Source: Neodontobutis hainanensis
Taxonomy: Eukaryota > Chordata > Actinopteri > Gobiiformes > Odontobutidae
NCBI GenBank assembly: GCA_024349245.1
Contig: JALDNG010000993.1
Coordinates: forward strand, 1-64,000
Reading direction: 5' to 3'
DNA length: 64,000 nucleotides
Positions 12,861-24,441 of this stretch are shown here, in pieces (positions within the stretch are counted from its first letter, which is position 1; each line of letters starts with the position of its first letter). The notes under the pieces were generated by a model. The model did not search any database. It worked only from the letters and a program-made list of their open reading frames with translations, and was not told where the DNA came from. A program made the translations under genes and the position numbers.

Positions 12861-13218
12861 CATTCCACAAATCGCAGTATCTCTAATACAACTATGGGTG
12901 ATATTTCTCTCGAGGTTTAAGTTTTCAATTAAATACAGAAAAACATCTGAAAATACAAACTTAGACGCCAAATCTCGACTCCCGATACATGAAAAAATTC
13001 ATACAAAATCGAATAAATTACGGCTGAGTGTTATATTAAATTGCTGGAGAGTCATCCACGTTTGAGCAAGTTGAAAAGGGAACAAAAGAAGACGATATCG
13101 TATGCAAGGCTTCTGAGATTCATTCAAGTGATTGGAAATCATACGAGAATGGTAAAGGCCTAGATTCTTTCAAGTTAAAAGAGATAACATTTATAAACAA
13201 GGTGATTGTCTTCTGTTA

Positions 13219-13995
13219 ATGGAGGGATTGGTAATTCCCAAATCTCTAAGACGGGAAATTTTGATGAACTTACACGACAGTCATCCCGAACTCGACAAAA
13301 CCAAAGCACTGGCCAGGCTGTATGTGCGGTGGCCTAAAATTGACGATGACATAAAATCCAAGATTGAGAATTTCCAGATTTGTTCCACGTTAAGGAAAAA
13401 ACTACCAAGTTTATCTCTCAATAAGCAATGGAAATCAGCTGATTTTCAAATGCATAGGCTCGTTGTGGATTTTCTTGGTTCCTTGGCTGGTAAATCAATC
13501 TTGGTGGCAATTGATGGTTATACTGAATGACCAGAAGTTATTGTAATGAAAGACACAACCACAGATGAAACAATTTAAAAAATTTATGACCTTATTCTCA
13601 AGGTTATGTGTTCCTTAAGCGTTGGTAAGCGACGACGGACCCCAGTTCAGTTCAAACCTCTTTTCAAATCTTCTAAACTAAAATAATGTTATCCATAAAC
13701 ATATTCCACCATTTCACCACTCATCTGATTGTATGGCAGAACGATTTATACAAACATTAAGGGTGCATCAGCCAAAACTAGTGTCACAAGTCTATTTAAC
13801 GATCTTAATAAATTCCATGTTTTCTATCGAAAAGGCCATTTGGGATTGAAATTACGTTGTAGTGGTGGAAGGGTGGCGCATCATCGCCATATCGATCAAT
13901 TGCTAAAATATAACGGTAGCTTAACAACGATTACACCATCAGAGATCCAAAGTGAAAAAACTGACAAAAGATCAACCAGGACACAGCAGCCTTGA
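13219..13995 (+). pseudogene. integrase remnant
   Basis: 13219-13530 carries the zinc-binding N-domain (HxxxH in 'LHDSHPELDKTKALARL') but only one of the two expected Cys ('ICSTLRKK'). It leads into the start of the DDE core 'HRLVVDFLGSLAGKS', with a stop at 13528-13530. 13729-13995 ends in a GPY/F-like tail 'RVAHHRHIDQLL'. The middle of the core is scrambled. Confidence 0.85.
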
Positions 13996-14150
13996 CTGTA
14001 ACTGAGCAAAGTTTCACTCCAGCTGAAAATACAGACGCATCACTTGGAGACGAATTGTAATACCTACCCTAGGATTTAAATACACCTAGCGGTTTGATCT
14101 ATGACTCTGATTATGAAGAGTTCGACATTTAATAAGGTAGAGATCTTGAA

Positions 14151-14192
14151 TCGATATCGTAACTGATCGTCATTAGAAAGTAGTTTGTAACA
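14151..14192 (+). repeat. right terminal repeat of gypsy element
   Basis: Direct copy of 10499-10540 with 4 mismatches; lies just after the last gag-pol coding remnant (stop at 14129-14131). Confidence 0.7.
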
Positions 14193-15583
14193 CTCGTGAA
14201 TTCAAAAAAGGAATTTTATCGATTAGGGATGACCACTCGATGAAATTGATAGATCAGATACAATCTAAAATATGATTAGTATGTTAACAAAGACACCCCC
14301 CACCGTTTCACTCTAAAATGAGATAAAATAAAAATTTTATTTAAAATTCGAATCAGTGAATTAACAAGAATAAATAAAAACTTTTGGCCTGTTTAAATGC
14401 ATAAAAAAAACAGAGGTTCGCCGATCTTGAACTTTCCAGAAAATTTGAAGAAAGATTTTGATTTCCGAAGAATAGAATGCATGATTATAATTTTGAGGCG
14501 GTAACGGAAATATTAGCCGCCTCACAAACGTGGACAAAGATAATTCGTTAGTATCCCATGTTCATATAAAACAAATAAAGAGGGATGATGAAAGCCTCGT
14601 CATATATGTCCATCATCTAATCGCTTAAATAAACATCGGGAATACTCAGGATAGCTATTTAAGCTGAAAATCTTAAATATATCCATTTTCATTATTTTTC
14701 ACCAATTTCATCAAAAACAATATCGCAGTGAAATTTCACAATGTCTCACAAATTTATCTTTGATTTGGGAAACTTTCGGAACACAAATACTTTTATGAAG
14801 GTTCAAGCATAAAAAGAGACTTAAGACTTCATCTACCACGTTCAAGACAACAGGTATTATTCTTTTATCATTCTAACATGAAAAAATTTGATAGCTAAAT
14901 TATGGATTGATAAATGTGATTAAATTTCTTTCACATGGTGATTGACGATATAACAGTGGCTTAGTTTATTGTGATCATTCTAATATTTGTTCAACTTATG
15001 TCTCTAACTTAGGATAACCCAAATATTGTAAAACCGATATTTGAGGAATCTTTTCTACTTAACTTGAAGTTTCATGTGAAAGAATTTTTGTTTCTTGATA
15101 TTTGATGGAAAATTCTTTATTACATTATTAATAAGACCTCACAATATCTCCTCGCTTTATTATGATATTGTAATGTGCTTGGGAGTTTTCATGGTTTTCG
15201 ATGGATTTAAAAATAACAAAAAATAATTTAATTTTTGTGAACTAAACAATGCACGAATTTTTTGTATTTTTAATGTTCGTCGAATCTTTAAAAAAGTTTG
15301 AAATAATTTTTTTAAACATAAAAAATGTTTATCCCGGACAACATTGTTTGAAATTAATACTGTCATATTTTAATAAAAAAAATCATTTTATTGCTAAAAT
15401 CTATGAGAAACAATCATTGTGAATTATTGTTAGTTCACGAAATAAAACATCAGTTCCAAAGGTGACTGTTAGTTTTTATTAAATTGTGTGGAATCTTATT
15501 GCAATTCGTTTAAATTGAATGTTCTTTAAGCGCATTTTAAATAAAATTTTTGGAAATAATTTAGAACATGCGCGATTACTATA
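14193..15583. other. non-coding stretch
   Basis: No coding signal seen. 15160-15366 (-) is an AT-rich Leu/Phe/Lys frame of the kind expected by chance. Confidence 0.6.
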
Positions 15584-16448
15584 ATGGATGATTCTGGCGC
15601 ATATATCGCTCGAGTTTTGGGCTCATATTTTTTGTTACCCACTATGATTGTAAACCGTAGAGAAAGCTTTATATTCAATCACTTTTCCAGACACTTTCAA
15701 ATCGAATTATCGGATCTGTATAACACAGCAAGCTCGATGAAATCCATTTTAAATCGTGATTTTTTGCGTATGTTGACCTGTCCATTCGTACATATCGGTA
15801 ACATATTTTAATAAAATTACTATAGATCTGTGCCATGGTTTAGTTAATGCCATGGCTGCAACCTGTTACCTACCTTCTATTTTTGTTGACTTTGGCGCTC
15901 TGACAACACTCAACCTATGCGTTTCTGGGCAAATCATGGGTATTCTAGGTACCGTTCTTCAATACAGATACTTAAAAAGAGTTTCGTCTAAATTCGTAAA
16001 ATTTGAGATATTAGACTGGGTAGACGGGGTCGGAATCAATACAGAACTTGTAAAAGAACAATTAACCGGGATCTCAAGCTGGTTTTATGACTTTTTGTGT
16101 GAAAATTTGTTGGTCTATGGGTTTGATTTTCCAATTTGTTCAATGATGGGGTTCGGGGTTGCGAGTAATATTCGCTGTGTTTATGAGGATATTCAAAATT
16201 ATATAAACTCAAGAATAACCTTGACATCGTTGATATTGAGTGGATTACTTCATTTGGCTATTTTCTCGATAGGATGCATTGGAATTCCCGAGCAAGTGTT
16301 GAAAACAATATCCCTTTTTAACTCAAATCAAACATTAAACGAAATTTTTATGAACAGCCAAGAGGGAAAAGATCGCTACAATCTATGCACCGGAAGAGTT
16401 ATCTCATTCGTATGGGGAATATTTTTTGGCATCACAATTATGGCATGA
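15584..16448 (+). CDS. multi-pass membrane protein, possibly rhomboid-like
   Basis: ATG 15584, one 28-nt GT-AG intron (15798-15825), stop 16446-16448; 278 aa. The join turns two frames into one: '...RMLTCPFVHI' + 'DLCHGLVNAMAATCY...'. At least four hydrophobic segments: near the N-terminus, in 'LVNAMAATCYLPSIFVDFG', in 'SGQIMGILGTVLQY', around 'LTSLILSGLLHLAIFSIG', and at the C-terminus. The pattern RxLTxxFxHxxxxHxxxN followed by an FGxxxxLxLxxSGxxGxL-like stretch recalls the first half of rhomboid-fold proteins. I do not see a convincing GxSG/His catalytic pair, so it would be a pseudoprotease or a chance resemblance. It converges with GPATCH11; 476 bp lie between the stop codons. Confidence 0.7.
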
Positions 16449-16924
16449 ACGTTAGTAATATTAAACGATTTTATGAGTTTTCTGTTTCGATACTCTCAAA
16501 GGTCAATTGTTTAAAAATTAAACTATCTCGCTTAATTTAACTTCATAAAAAACAATAAATTGTTGTTCATAAGGCTGTCAAATTCTGAGAATTTATTTAT
16601 CACCATGCTCGAGAACTCAGTGATTTAATATTAACCTGAAGATCTTAATTTAATTGACAGAAATGAGTTGATACACGAATAACTGAAGATGTAGCAAAAC
16701 AAGAATTCTTAAATGAACAACGAAATGAGATTCAAGGTTCCGTTCCACAAGCCAATATTGAGGTTTAAAATTGTTAAAATCAGATTTTTAAATGGAATAA
16801 AAGTGCTGTGTTGTTAAAATAAGGTAAAGGCCTTGTGGTATACTTTTAAGATAAGTCTACGTAACTCACTTTAGTCAACCAAACATTTCATATCCAAAAT
16901 AAAACTGTAAAAATTGAACTATAA
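16449..16924. other. convergent intergenic spacer
   Basis: 3' flanks of two converging genes. AATAAA-like signals occur (about 16553 on +) but cannot be assigned with certainty. Nothing else seen. Confidence 0.5.
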
Positions 16925-17787
16925 CTACTCTAAATCGTGCATTTCCTTGCCTTTTCCAGGACAGTTTGAAACAAAATCATCGAGGCCTGCAAAATAGCGT
17001 TAATGATTAACTTGTATAGGAAGTACCACACCAGTTACAATAGAGGTATTTCTCTTTCAAGCGTTCTTCAATACGCTCGATATAATACTGTAAATGTTCT
17101 TGATTTAATCGGTCAGGATCAAAAGTAGGAGCGCTCACTCCAATTACAGTATCCTGAAGAGGAGCCGATTCCTTTGTGACAGATGGCCAAAAATATGGTT
17201 GCAAAGGAGCCTCAATATTCTACATATCTATAGGTAAAAAACATGGCGGAGATCCAAGTCGCGACACACTCGTTGAAGCTGCTTAAAATCTTTGAGTTTC
17301 CCCTTTAAGAATAAATTCGATTTTATTGACTCGTTGAAATGAACGTTTTTTGATTCCCAATACTTTCTCTTAAGTTCTAAAGATTGAAGTTTTTTAAGCT
17401 TGTCAACTTTGTCTTTTCCAACTCCTCCTCGATCTAGATTTAAGTTAAAAATCTACCTGTTTTAACCTCAACTTTTATTGGTTCTATGAGACCTGTCTCT
17501 TAAGTTATTTAAGGTCAAACCTTGTTTTCCGAGACCAAGTCCAGGTTTGTAGCCCATTTTTTCCAATATTTTAAAGCCGATATTATCCTTTTCAATCTTT
17601 CTCTCTTGTATTTCGTTTCGTTTCTCTTCTTCAAGTTTCGTTCTACCAGCTTTTGAACGTCTAAAATTCTCCCTCTGGGCCTTCTTGTACAGTTCTAGTT
17701 CTCTTCTACTTTTATTCGATATTTTTTTCACTACTTTCGAGCATCCAAGATATTTTCAGACATGTAATCATCCTCACTAGACGCCAT
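16925..17787 (-). CDS. GPATCH11: G-patch domain protein 11 (CCDC75/CENP-Y)
   Basis: G-patch proteins activate DEAH-box helicases; GPATCH11 is nuclear and linked to splicing and kinetochores. ATG 17787-17785 ('MASSEDDYMSENILDAR' matches the family's acidic start), TAG 16927-16925. Introns: 17709-17734 (26 nt; a 29-nt acceptor choice also keeps frame), 17499-17520 (22), 17434-17456 (23), 17220-17242 (23), 16987-17011 (25). Spliced length about 247 aa against about 264-285 in vertebrates. The G-patch is 'GFKILEKMGYKPGLGLGK' (residues about 60-78) followed by 'LIEPIKVEVKT'. A charged coiled-coil middle leads to 'LQRVCRDLDL', 'NIEAP', and the diagnostic C-terminal 'LYCNWCGTSY...SNCPG' (near residues 217-240). 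Every join matches family alignment, so identity is firm. Confidence 0.95.
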
Positions 17788-19984
17788 TAATACGAAAAAT
17801 TCCGAAATGTCCATTTCTCTTAGTTTGAATTAATTCTAGTTTTAATTTGTACTTTAAAAACTTAGGAATAGACTTTCTCAAAATTTACCACTTACTAAGA
17901 ACAAATTATTGCAGGCATATTTTCTAAAAATATTTCTCATTTTTAACTTTTTAAAACTAAAACTATTTTATTTATGAATTGCATTGAGTTTAACTTTATA
18001 AGAAACTTTGATTTACATCTCTCTGCGGACAAGAAATTATTTCGATAAAATCTGTCATTTTATACAATCTTTTCGTTGATGAAGCTAGAAAACATTTAAT
18101 GTTAACAAAGGATCTAATTTATGCTGGAATTTATATATACTATTGAAATAATTTCTTGTTTTGGAAAATAATTTATTTAAAATTTAATGCAATATTAGAA
18201 TTTATAATCTACAAATTTAATTTTAGAAAACATTTGAGTGATAATTTGACATTATAATTTATTTTTGAGACAAAATTGGTTTCATTTAATAAATACATTT
18301 ATTTGACCCCTGGAACTTACGATTTCCGCCGAAACCCTAAAATATTTTATTCAGTTCGGCTAAATGTAACATCATCATACTCAAATCGTTTCTCATAAAA
18401 TTTTCGAAAAAATATTTATTTTCGAAATTTTGATAAGTTGACTGTTTTATCACTGTTAAGCGACGGTTTATGTTTCTATTTTGACCTACTTTTACATACT
18501 TAAAGCTATTTATGAATTTGTTTCAAAATTATGGTTCAGACTGTAATCCACACAATAAAAAAGAAATTTTCGTTATTCTTCTTAAATATGAGTGATAAGA
18601 AGTGCATAAACGAAGGCTATGCGGTAGGAATATTTTTGCAGGAATAAAAGAAACAGAGATCCATAAAAATATATCTCGTAAAGTAAGTAAAATATCATAC
18701 CAATGCTTTGAAAATAAAGATAAATGAAATAATTGGGAGTAGGTAAATAGTCAAGGCACGAAATCTCTGACTTTGACAAATTGTGTCTGTGAAATCGTTG
18801 TCACCATAAGTTTTTATCACCCGAAGTTGGAATTAATTGTCGAAATAAACAAATGATTCTGGAATGCTTGTTGAAGAAATTTATAAATAAATAAATTTTA
18901 AAGAAAATAAAATTTCTTGTGAAACATTTATAATGAATTTTTTGCTAGTATTAACCCACGAAGTTATATGCGCTCGGATAGTTGACTGCATATTTATGAT
19001 TAGTTGAATCTTGTGTTCAGTAAAATACTTTAATAGAGAAAATTTTCATTGATCCGAAAACAGTCGAAAAGGTCAAAAAATATAATACTAGAAATCCATA
19101 ATAACTGCCAATTTTAATGTCTTGTGATTTAAAAATTCTACATTTTACAGTTCTATTTGAATTAATGTAAAATAAGAACCCGTCTTCAAGAGAAAGTATT
19201 CTCTAACAATGCTTATGATAAATTTTAAAAAGCACGACACAACATATACTACAAACTGGCTCTTAAATAGTCTATTTTTGAACTAATATAATTGACTATC
19301 CACGATGTATTCGACTTCAGGGTTTTAAATATGTGATAAATATTTTATATCAACCATTTATTTACTCAGATGGAGTGAAATAAATAAAAACAAAAATTAA
19401 ATAAAAATAAAAACACAGGCTCCAAGCTGGATTTGAAATTTCTTAAATTTTTGCGAAATAATAGAATTCATGAGTTCGTGATTTTCATTGTCCAAAAATA
19501 ATTCCAACAAACTTTCTTTTCATTGGCTGCCCGTTGAGAAGAAATTTTTTTGAATAATAAAAAATTAAAAGTCAATGGTTCAAATATAAAACTGAAATAC
19601 ATGCTCAAAATTAACTTTATAGCTTTTATGTTCTTTATAAAACTTATCTCATGAAACTAATTATTTTTCACATTGGAATATTCGAACATCTCATCAGTTT
19701 TTTGAAGGAACTTTCAACGACATATTTAAAATTATTGTTGTAAAATTAATAGACAACCATGTGTTTGGTTCGGCGCCATTCCTTAAAGTTGTTCATTATA
19801 GGATTAATTAGAAGTTCGAAACCGCATTTTTTATCGATAAAATAAAATGTATAACTCTTCCTGAACAGGCTTACCTTTGTTTTCTGTTAACATCGTCAAT
19901 GATTAATAATGACATATATTATTACCTACGCATGACAATTTTTTTTCGAAATGTCGAGAAGTACTAAAGTTCTAGAATATTATA
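17788..19984. other. non-coding AT-rich stretch
   Basis: Upstream flank of GPATCH11. 18582-18779 (-) is a hydrophobic Tyr/Phe/Ile frame likely open by chance. Nothing else seen. Confidence 0.55.
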
Positions 19985-21600
19985 AACCTACCCTCTAGCA
20001 GCCTTCCCCCTTAGCGATAAGATGCAGGTATTTTTTAAAATACTCCAAGTACTCCTTTTGGATGATAAATTTTTCTCTGAGCCAGCTCGATATCCCGATC
20101 TGGAATTTCAACATCTTCATCCTTAAACGTTTTACAGGGTACGATCTTAACTCTACCAGTCTTTAGTTAACAGGATTAATCACCTTAAGTTTTGAGGGTT
20201 ATCCCCATTTTGATCATGGTAGTAAGATGACTGATTGAATCTGTTAAAGCTCTCCCACAGATGGAGGATCATCGCAATATTTTTCCAAGAGTTGTGTGGT
20301 TAATGACCATGATTCTATTTATTTTACCTTCCACATTTTGCTGTTCACAGAAGTAAATTGCCATTTTTACTGTAATCTCAGTCTAACGGCATCATTCAGA
20401 TGCTGGGTTAGTATTTGGAGGAGAATTGTTCGGTGAGCTGTATTCTAAATTAAACGTGTTTCTTGAAGTTTAGTGACTTCCAGTTTAATATCGTGGTTGT
20501 GATAATGAAGATCAGAAGTCCTAAATTTTTTAATTTAAAAACCCAGAAACATTATTCTTTTGAGAATATTTTAAAACCTTAAAACATTCCATTTTACTCA
20601 AAATAAATTTCTGAATGGCGTTTGAGCTTTAGAAAATTATGTCATTCCTTACAGTTAAAAGAATCAATCTTTCAATTTTTAGTTTTTAGTGACAATCCTT
20701 TCAGTATATTATACAAACTCTTCTTTATTGTAATTTAGAGAAGTAAGGTAATCTGTAGTCCATCATTTATAACAATTCCATTCTGCTGAAACAGAGATAT
20801 AAAGGCAGCTGAATTATGAATTTATGTTTGGTTTTAATCTTCAGAAGGAGCCTAAATAGAAGGCTCATGAAGAGAGCTGTTCTATATTCATGTGTATTTC
20901 CAATATTTTGATCTAATTCTCAAGGGTAAGCACAATGGCGGAAATATTAGAAACCTTTGTGAAATAACCATCAAAGCTATTCGCTGAAAGTTAATATGCT
21001 TTTCCCACAGAGAAAATCAGGTTAGATTACTAAAGAGCTAAATTAAGTCAACAAACGTTTGATGCCAAATACATCTGATAACCAATATTAGAAAATAAGC
21101 ATGGTTAATCTTTGTGTAACTAATAATTTTTACATCTCGTGGAATTTATCAACGAATTTTAAGCACCCGAATCCACGATAGAGTTCACTTTCAAATAATA
21201 TTCTGGGTCAATTACTTTGGCATACGTTAAGGGAGCCTCCACCATGTAAATTTATCTTTTGTTCTTTATGTCCTTAACTCTGAACCGTCAATTTTTCTGC
21301 ATATGCCTGATATATACAGTTATAACAGGTAACATTGCTTCGTTTTTCCATTTGAAATCATAATTTGTTCATTCAATCTGAAGGATTCCTCACTTCTGCA
21401 AAAAGCTGATAAACTCAGCCAGTGAAGAGATGACAGGGTAAATTAGACTCCTTTCTCAGCACATAACGTCCTCGAGCTCACTACCCTTAATCATGTTTGC
21501 TCGGTCGGTAGTTGAAATTTAATGATGTTTTTGACGCGTAGAGTCAACATAAATAATTCGTGTAAGTTATGTTTCAGTCGTTTGATGTCATACATTAGTT
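19985..21600 (-). pseudogene. probable degraded retroelement (Bel/Pao-like)
   Basis: A GC-richer block with short coding-like runs in shifting frames on the minus strand. 'VNSIVDSGA' (about 21170-21200), followed after a stop by NSLIN, looks like a retropepsin active site. 'TILLQILTQHLNDAVRLRL' (about 20370-20440) resembles the Bel/Pao reverse transcriptase. 'RVKIVPCKTFKDEDVEIPD' (about 20090-20150) is a further open run. Stops and frame changes are too frequent for a live gene and do not resolve with short introns. Family assignment is weak; the reading as a dead retroelement is inference. Confidence 0.35.
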
Positions 21601-22158
21601 TCGCCCCATAGTTGAGTTGCCATCAAGTGTGCTGAGGTGTATTTGAAAACTTTCAATTTGTTGTTCCTTTCAGGATTTAAAAACAAGAAATTGATGGAAA
21701 CCTCTTTGAATTTCGTATTTTTGTTCATTAATTTATCTTTATCCATAAGGAGGTTCTACTCGTTAAGTCAACTCGCATTATACGATGTTTCGCCAAGCAA
21801 TGGGGATCGCTCGAACGATGCAAATCATCTTATTTTTCGCGTTTCATCTTTTATCAGCAAAATGTGATAAAATTTCAACATAGATGATTTCGGATCATAA
21901 TTAAAATCTACCATTTTTACAATTAACAGTTATGTTAAGATGATTAATAATAAGATATCTTATAATTGAAGGTCGGCTGTTATCCAAATGGAGGACAGCC
22001 CTTGTGATTCTGAATGTTCTTAATTCTGGTCTTCTTACAGTCAAAAAAAATGTAATATTTTCATAAAGATTATGTTGGCATTCATGTCATGTTTTACTTG
22101 TGCTGAACCTTGTATATCGTGTTTAATAGTTTATCTCTTTTTGTAGTCTAACGCCTGT

Positions 22159-22432
22159 ATGAAGTTCCTATCTTCAATACCTTCAGCTTTTGCTGTAAGA
22201 TGCATGGGTACTTTAGCTAGGTTTGCGAACGAGTTATGGTGTGTTCATACTTTTCTTCACTTGCCATTTGAATATTTCAATGGTAAATTTATTACAAATG
22301 AGACTTCAAAATGAAAGTAGTTTTCTTTTAAGGCATTTTATTAACTTTGACTCATTGAGAAATGAAAATCAAAATTATTTTATCATTTCAACAGTTATTT
22401 ATAAAATGAGAGAATCACTGTTCGAAACATGA
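22159..22432 (+). CDS. small uncharacterised protein, candidate
   Basis: ATG 22159 'MKFLSSIPSAFA', then a GT-AG intron of 22 nt (gtaag...tttag, beginning after the codon GCT) leads in frame to a long open stretch with '...RLQNESSFLLRHFINF...' and '...ISTVIYKMRESLFET', stop 22430-22432; 83 aa. Without splicing, the first frame instead runs 'LARFANELWCVHTFLHLPF' to TGA at 22312. Both readings look coding; the spliced one has a hydrophobic N-terminal third. No family recognised. Confidence 0.35.
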
Positions 22433-22925
22433 AATAATAAATGTTTACTCTGTAAAAGCTTGTAAAACGAATTTTTGAACATAACTTCTTTCAAAACGAT
22501 CAAACTTGGTTCATAAAATTTTGCATGAAAGGCTCTGCTTAACAATGAAAATACGCATAAGCTTTTATTGCTCGATTCTATGCATGTGTATAACTAGATG
22601 ACAGTTTCCCTTTTACAAACATAAAGATTACACGGGTTTTTTGTCTATTTTTCTCACTGCACTCAGATCGAGCTAAATTTTGCTGTCGTTCTTAATAAAA
22701 ATTCACTATCTAAGGGAATAGCTGTATCGCTTAAAAGCCACGTAATAGAGAGACTCCTCTAAAACGATAATCCTTTCTGGTTGAGTCCCTGTGAATGTAA
22801 ATGTCTTGGTTTTGTTTTTGAAATAATTTCAGAGAAAAAAAGCGTTCTAATCAGTATAGCCAAAGGAAGTAGCTCACAAATAAAAATTTTAGTTCATTGA
22901 CAGGATTAATGGAGTGTATGGTAAT

Positions 22926-23229
22926 ATGAAAATTTCAAAGCATCACTTAATTCAATCATTTAGAGAGAGAGAGAGGGTGAGGTAAACCTTACGGAGCCTC
23001 TTTTGATGAAAGTTTGTTTACAAGCACGCCAATTCGGCAACCTTTCGTATTGTGTACACCAGTAATCGGGTTGCGCAAGAATTCAACTCATTATAACCCT
23101 CTCACTCTCATCCATCCTTTAGGAAAACCTTACCTCCCAGAATGGGTTCGTTGGCTTTTTTCAATCATAAATTGCAGAACAATTCATTCAAAAATAGAGG
23201 ACGAGAACGAAAATTTTTTCAAAATGTAA
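22926..23229 (+). CDS. small uncharacterised protein, candidate
   Basis: A GC-richer frame 'TPIRQPFVLCTPVIGLRK' then 'LGKPYLPEWVRWLFSIINC', ending TAA 23227-23229. It is open upstream to 22981. A 31-nt GT-AG intron (from 22981) would connect it to an ATG at 22926 through '...FRERERV'; a 20-nt intron at 22921-22940 gives an alternative start slightly upstream. A GA microsatellite sits in the first exon. A 25-nt GT-AG segment at 23225-23249 could replace the last residues. Real coding seems likely; exact model and function unknown. Confidence 0.4.
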
Positions 23230-23467
23230 ATTTTAAACCATTTATTGAAGCAATATTGGTTATTTTTAAGTCTAACGTAAAGTATAATATTTATTTATTC
23301 ATATTTAATAATAAAAAAAGAAAAAATGACATTTAATATTGAACAAAAAATATGAACATGAAAATGAAGATTCCTTGACACTTAGGAATTTCCTTAATTG
23401 ATAGTGCATATTTTCAATAATTCCTTCCTGAATCCCACATAATTTTCAAGATGTTTAAATATTACTC

Positions 23468-23671
23468 TTGCTAACAGTTACCATGCATGTAAATCCGACA
23501 AACTCATCAACTGAATGTTTTGTAATTGCTTATGGAAACACAAGCGCACCGGAGTCAATAGGTGCGGCCCTAAACTTGACCCTCATAAAAAATAGTTCAT
23601 GGTTAATTGACCAACATATTTATAAAAACGAACCGACTCTGGGGTTAGCTCTCAAATTGGCGTCAACGTAA
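23468..23671 (+). CDS. small uncharacterised ORF, candidate
   Basis: First ATG 23483: 'MHVNPTNSSTECFVIAYGN', then 'TSAPESIGAALNLTLIKNS' and '...LGLALKLAST', stop 23669-23671. Composition is unlike AT-rich noise. It is preceded by a good acceptor (...ctaacag ending 23477) of a possible 25-nt intron. A 21-nt GT-AG segment from 23669 would move the stop by a few codons. No upstream exon is certain and no family was recognised. Confidence 0.35.
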   Translation: MLTVTMHVNPTNSSTECFVIAYGNTSAPESIGAALNLTLIKNSSWLIDQHIYKNEPTLGLALKLAST

Positions 23672-24441
23672 AATCTTGATGAATCGAGGGTTCAAATTTA
23701 AAATAGACTTCAAAGTTGACCAATGTTCAAAACCCGAAACTCATAATCAGCTAATATTTTAAGAATAACTTAATCTTGATGAAAATGCTTAAATACGACA
23801 ACTCATGAATGTGAAGATAAGTTTGAACTCTGGTGAGTACAAAAAGAATAAAAACGAAGATTTGCTTATCTTTATCTTTACACTCACCAAACAAAAGCGC
23901 TCGAAGGTTAAATAACTGCAGACACATATTCACCATACATCACCGGCTATCCCAAACTAACTTAGCATCACTAGGAAAAATGGTTTAACTCACATTGAAA
24001 TGCAAAAAAGAGCCCCAAACAAGATTTCGGAATTCCTTTAAGTTAACTGAGGAATATCGCCAATTTATTGTTTCATATTCAATTTTTGCGTTTATGTGAA
24101 CATTTAATGTGAAACCACTCTGTGAAACCTGTTTTATGATCTCGTGTATTTTTTTTGAAAAAGTTGAAAATTTCACATCAATTATTTTTAATCAGAAATT
24201 TCAAGTTCACGAATATTTTCTTTGGTCAAAATAATGTTAAAGTGAAACAAAAATTGTCAAAACACAAGTAAACATCTGACGATTTTATACGAAGGCAAAT
24301 CTTAAATAAAACCGAGATGTACAAATTTTAACAACAAAAATAAAATTTTAAAGCTGGAGACAAGTCAAGGATATTGAAATAAACCGATAATATTTGGCAA
24401 AAATACTTTGGTCATGATTTTAAAGATTATCCCATTCATAA

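Larger units (their letters stand above)
10499..14192 (+). mobile_element. degenerate Ty3/gypsy retrotransposon, K02A2.6 type
   Basis: About 3.7 kb in the usual order gag, zinc knuckle, (eroded protease), reverse transcriptase, RNase H, integrase, between two 42-bp direct repeats. Every domain is broken by stops and frameshifts, so the copy is dead. Family signs are YLDD in the RT, TDHRPL in RNase H, an HHCC-like integrase N-domain with LARLYVRWPKIDDDI, and an integrase core VVDFLG. The style matches the gag-pol of the nematode/mollusc K02A2.6 group. The two end repeats differ at 4 of 42 sites, consistent with an old insertion. Confidence 0.9.

Noticed and set aside
16036..16227. 63-codon minus frame
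   Set aside because: Shadow of the membrane-protein gene at 15584-16448.
22159..22312. Rad9 checkpoint protein N-terminus
   Set aside because: A loose match of the first 27 residues (MK.L...L.R...EL) is not followed by the expected conserved strands in any spliced frame.
22963..22977. GA microsatellite as a separate feature
   Set aside because: Only about seven units; mentioned inside the candidate gene entry.
23680..23700. tRNA B-box-like GGTTCAAATTT
   Set aside because: No A box or cloverleaf at the right distance; no tRNA gene was found anywhere in the window.
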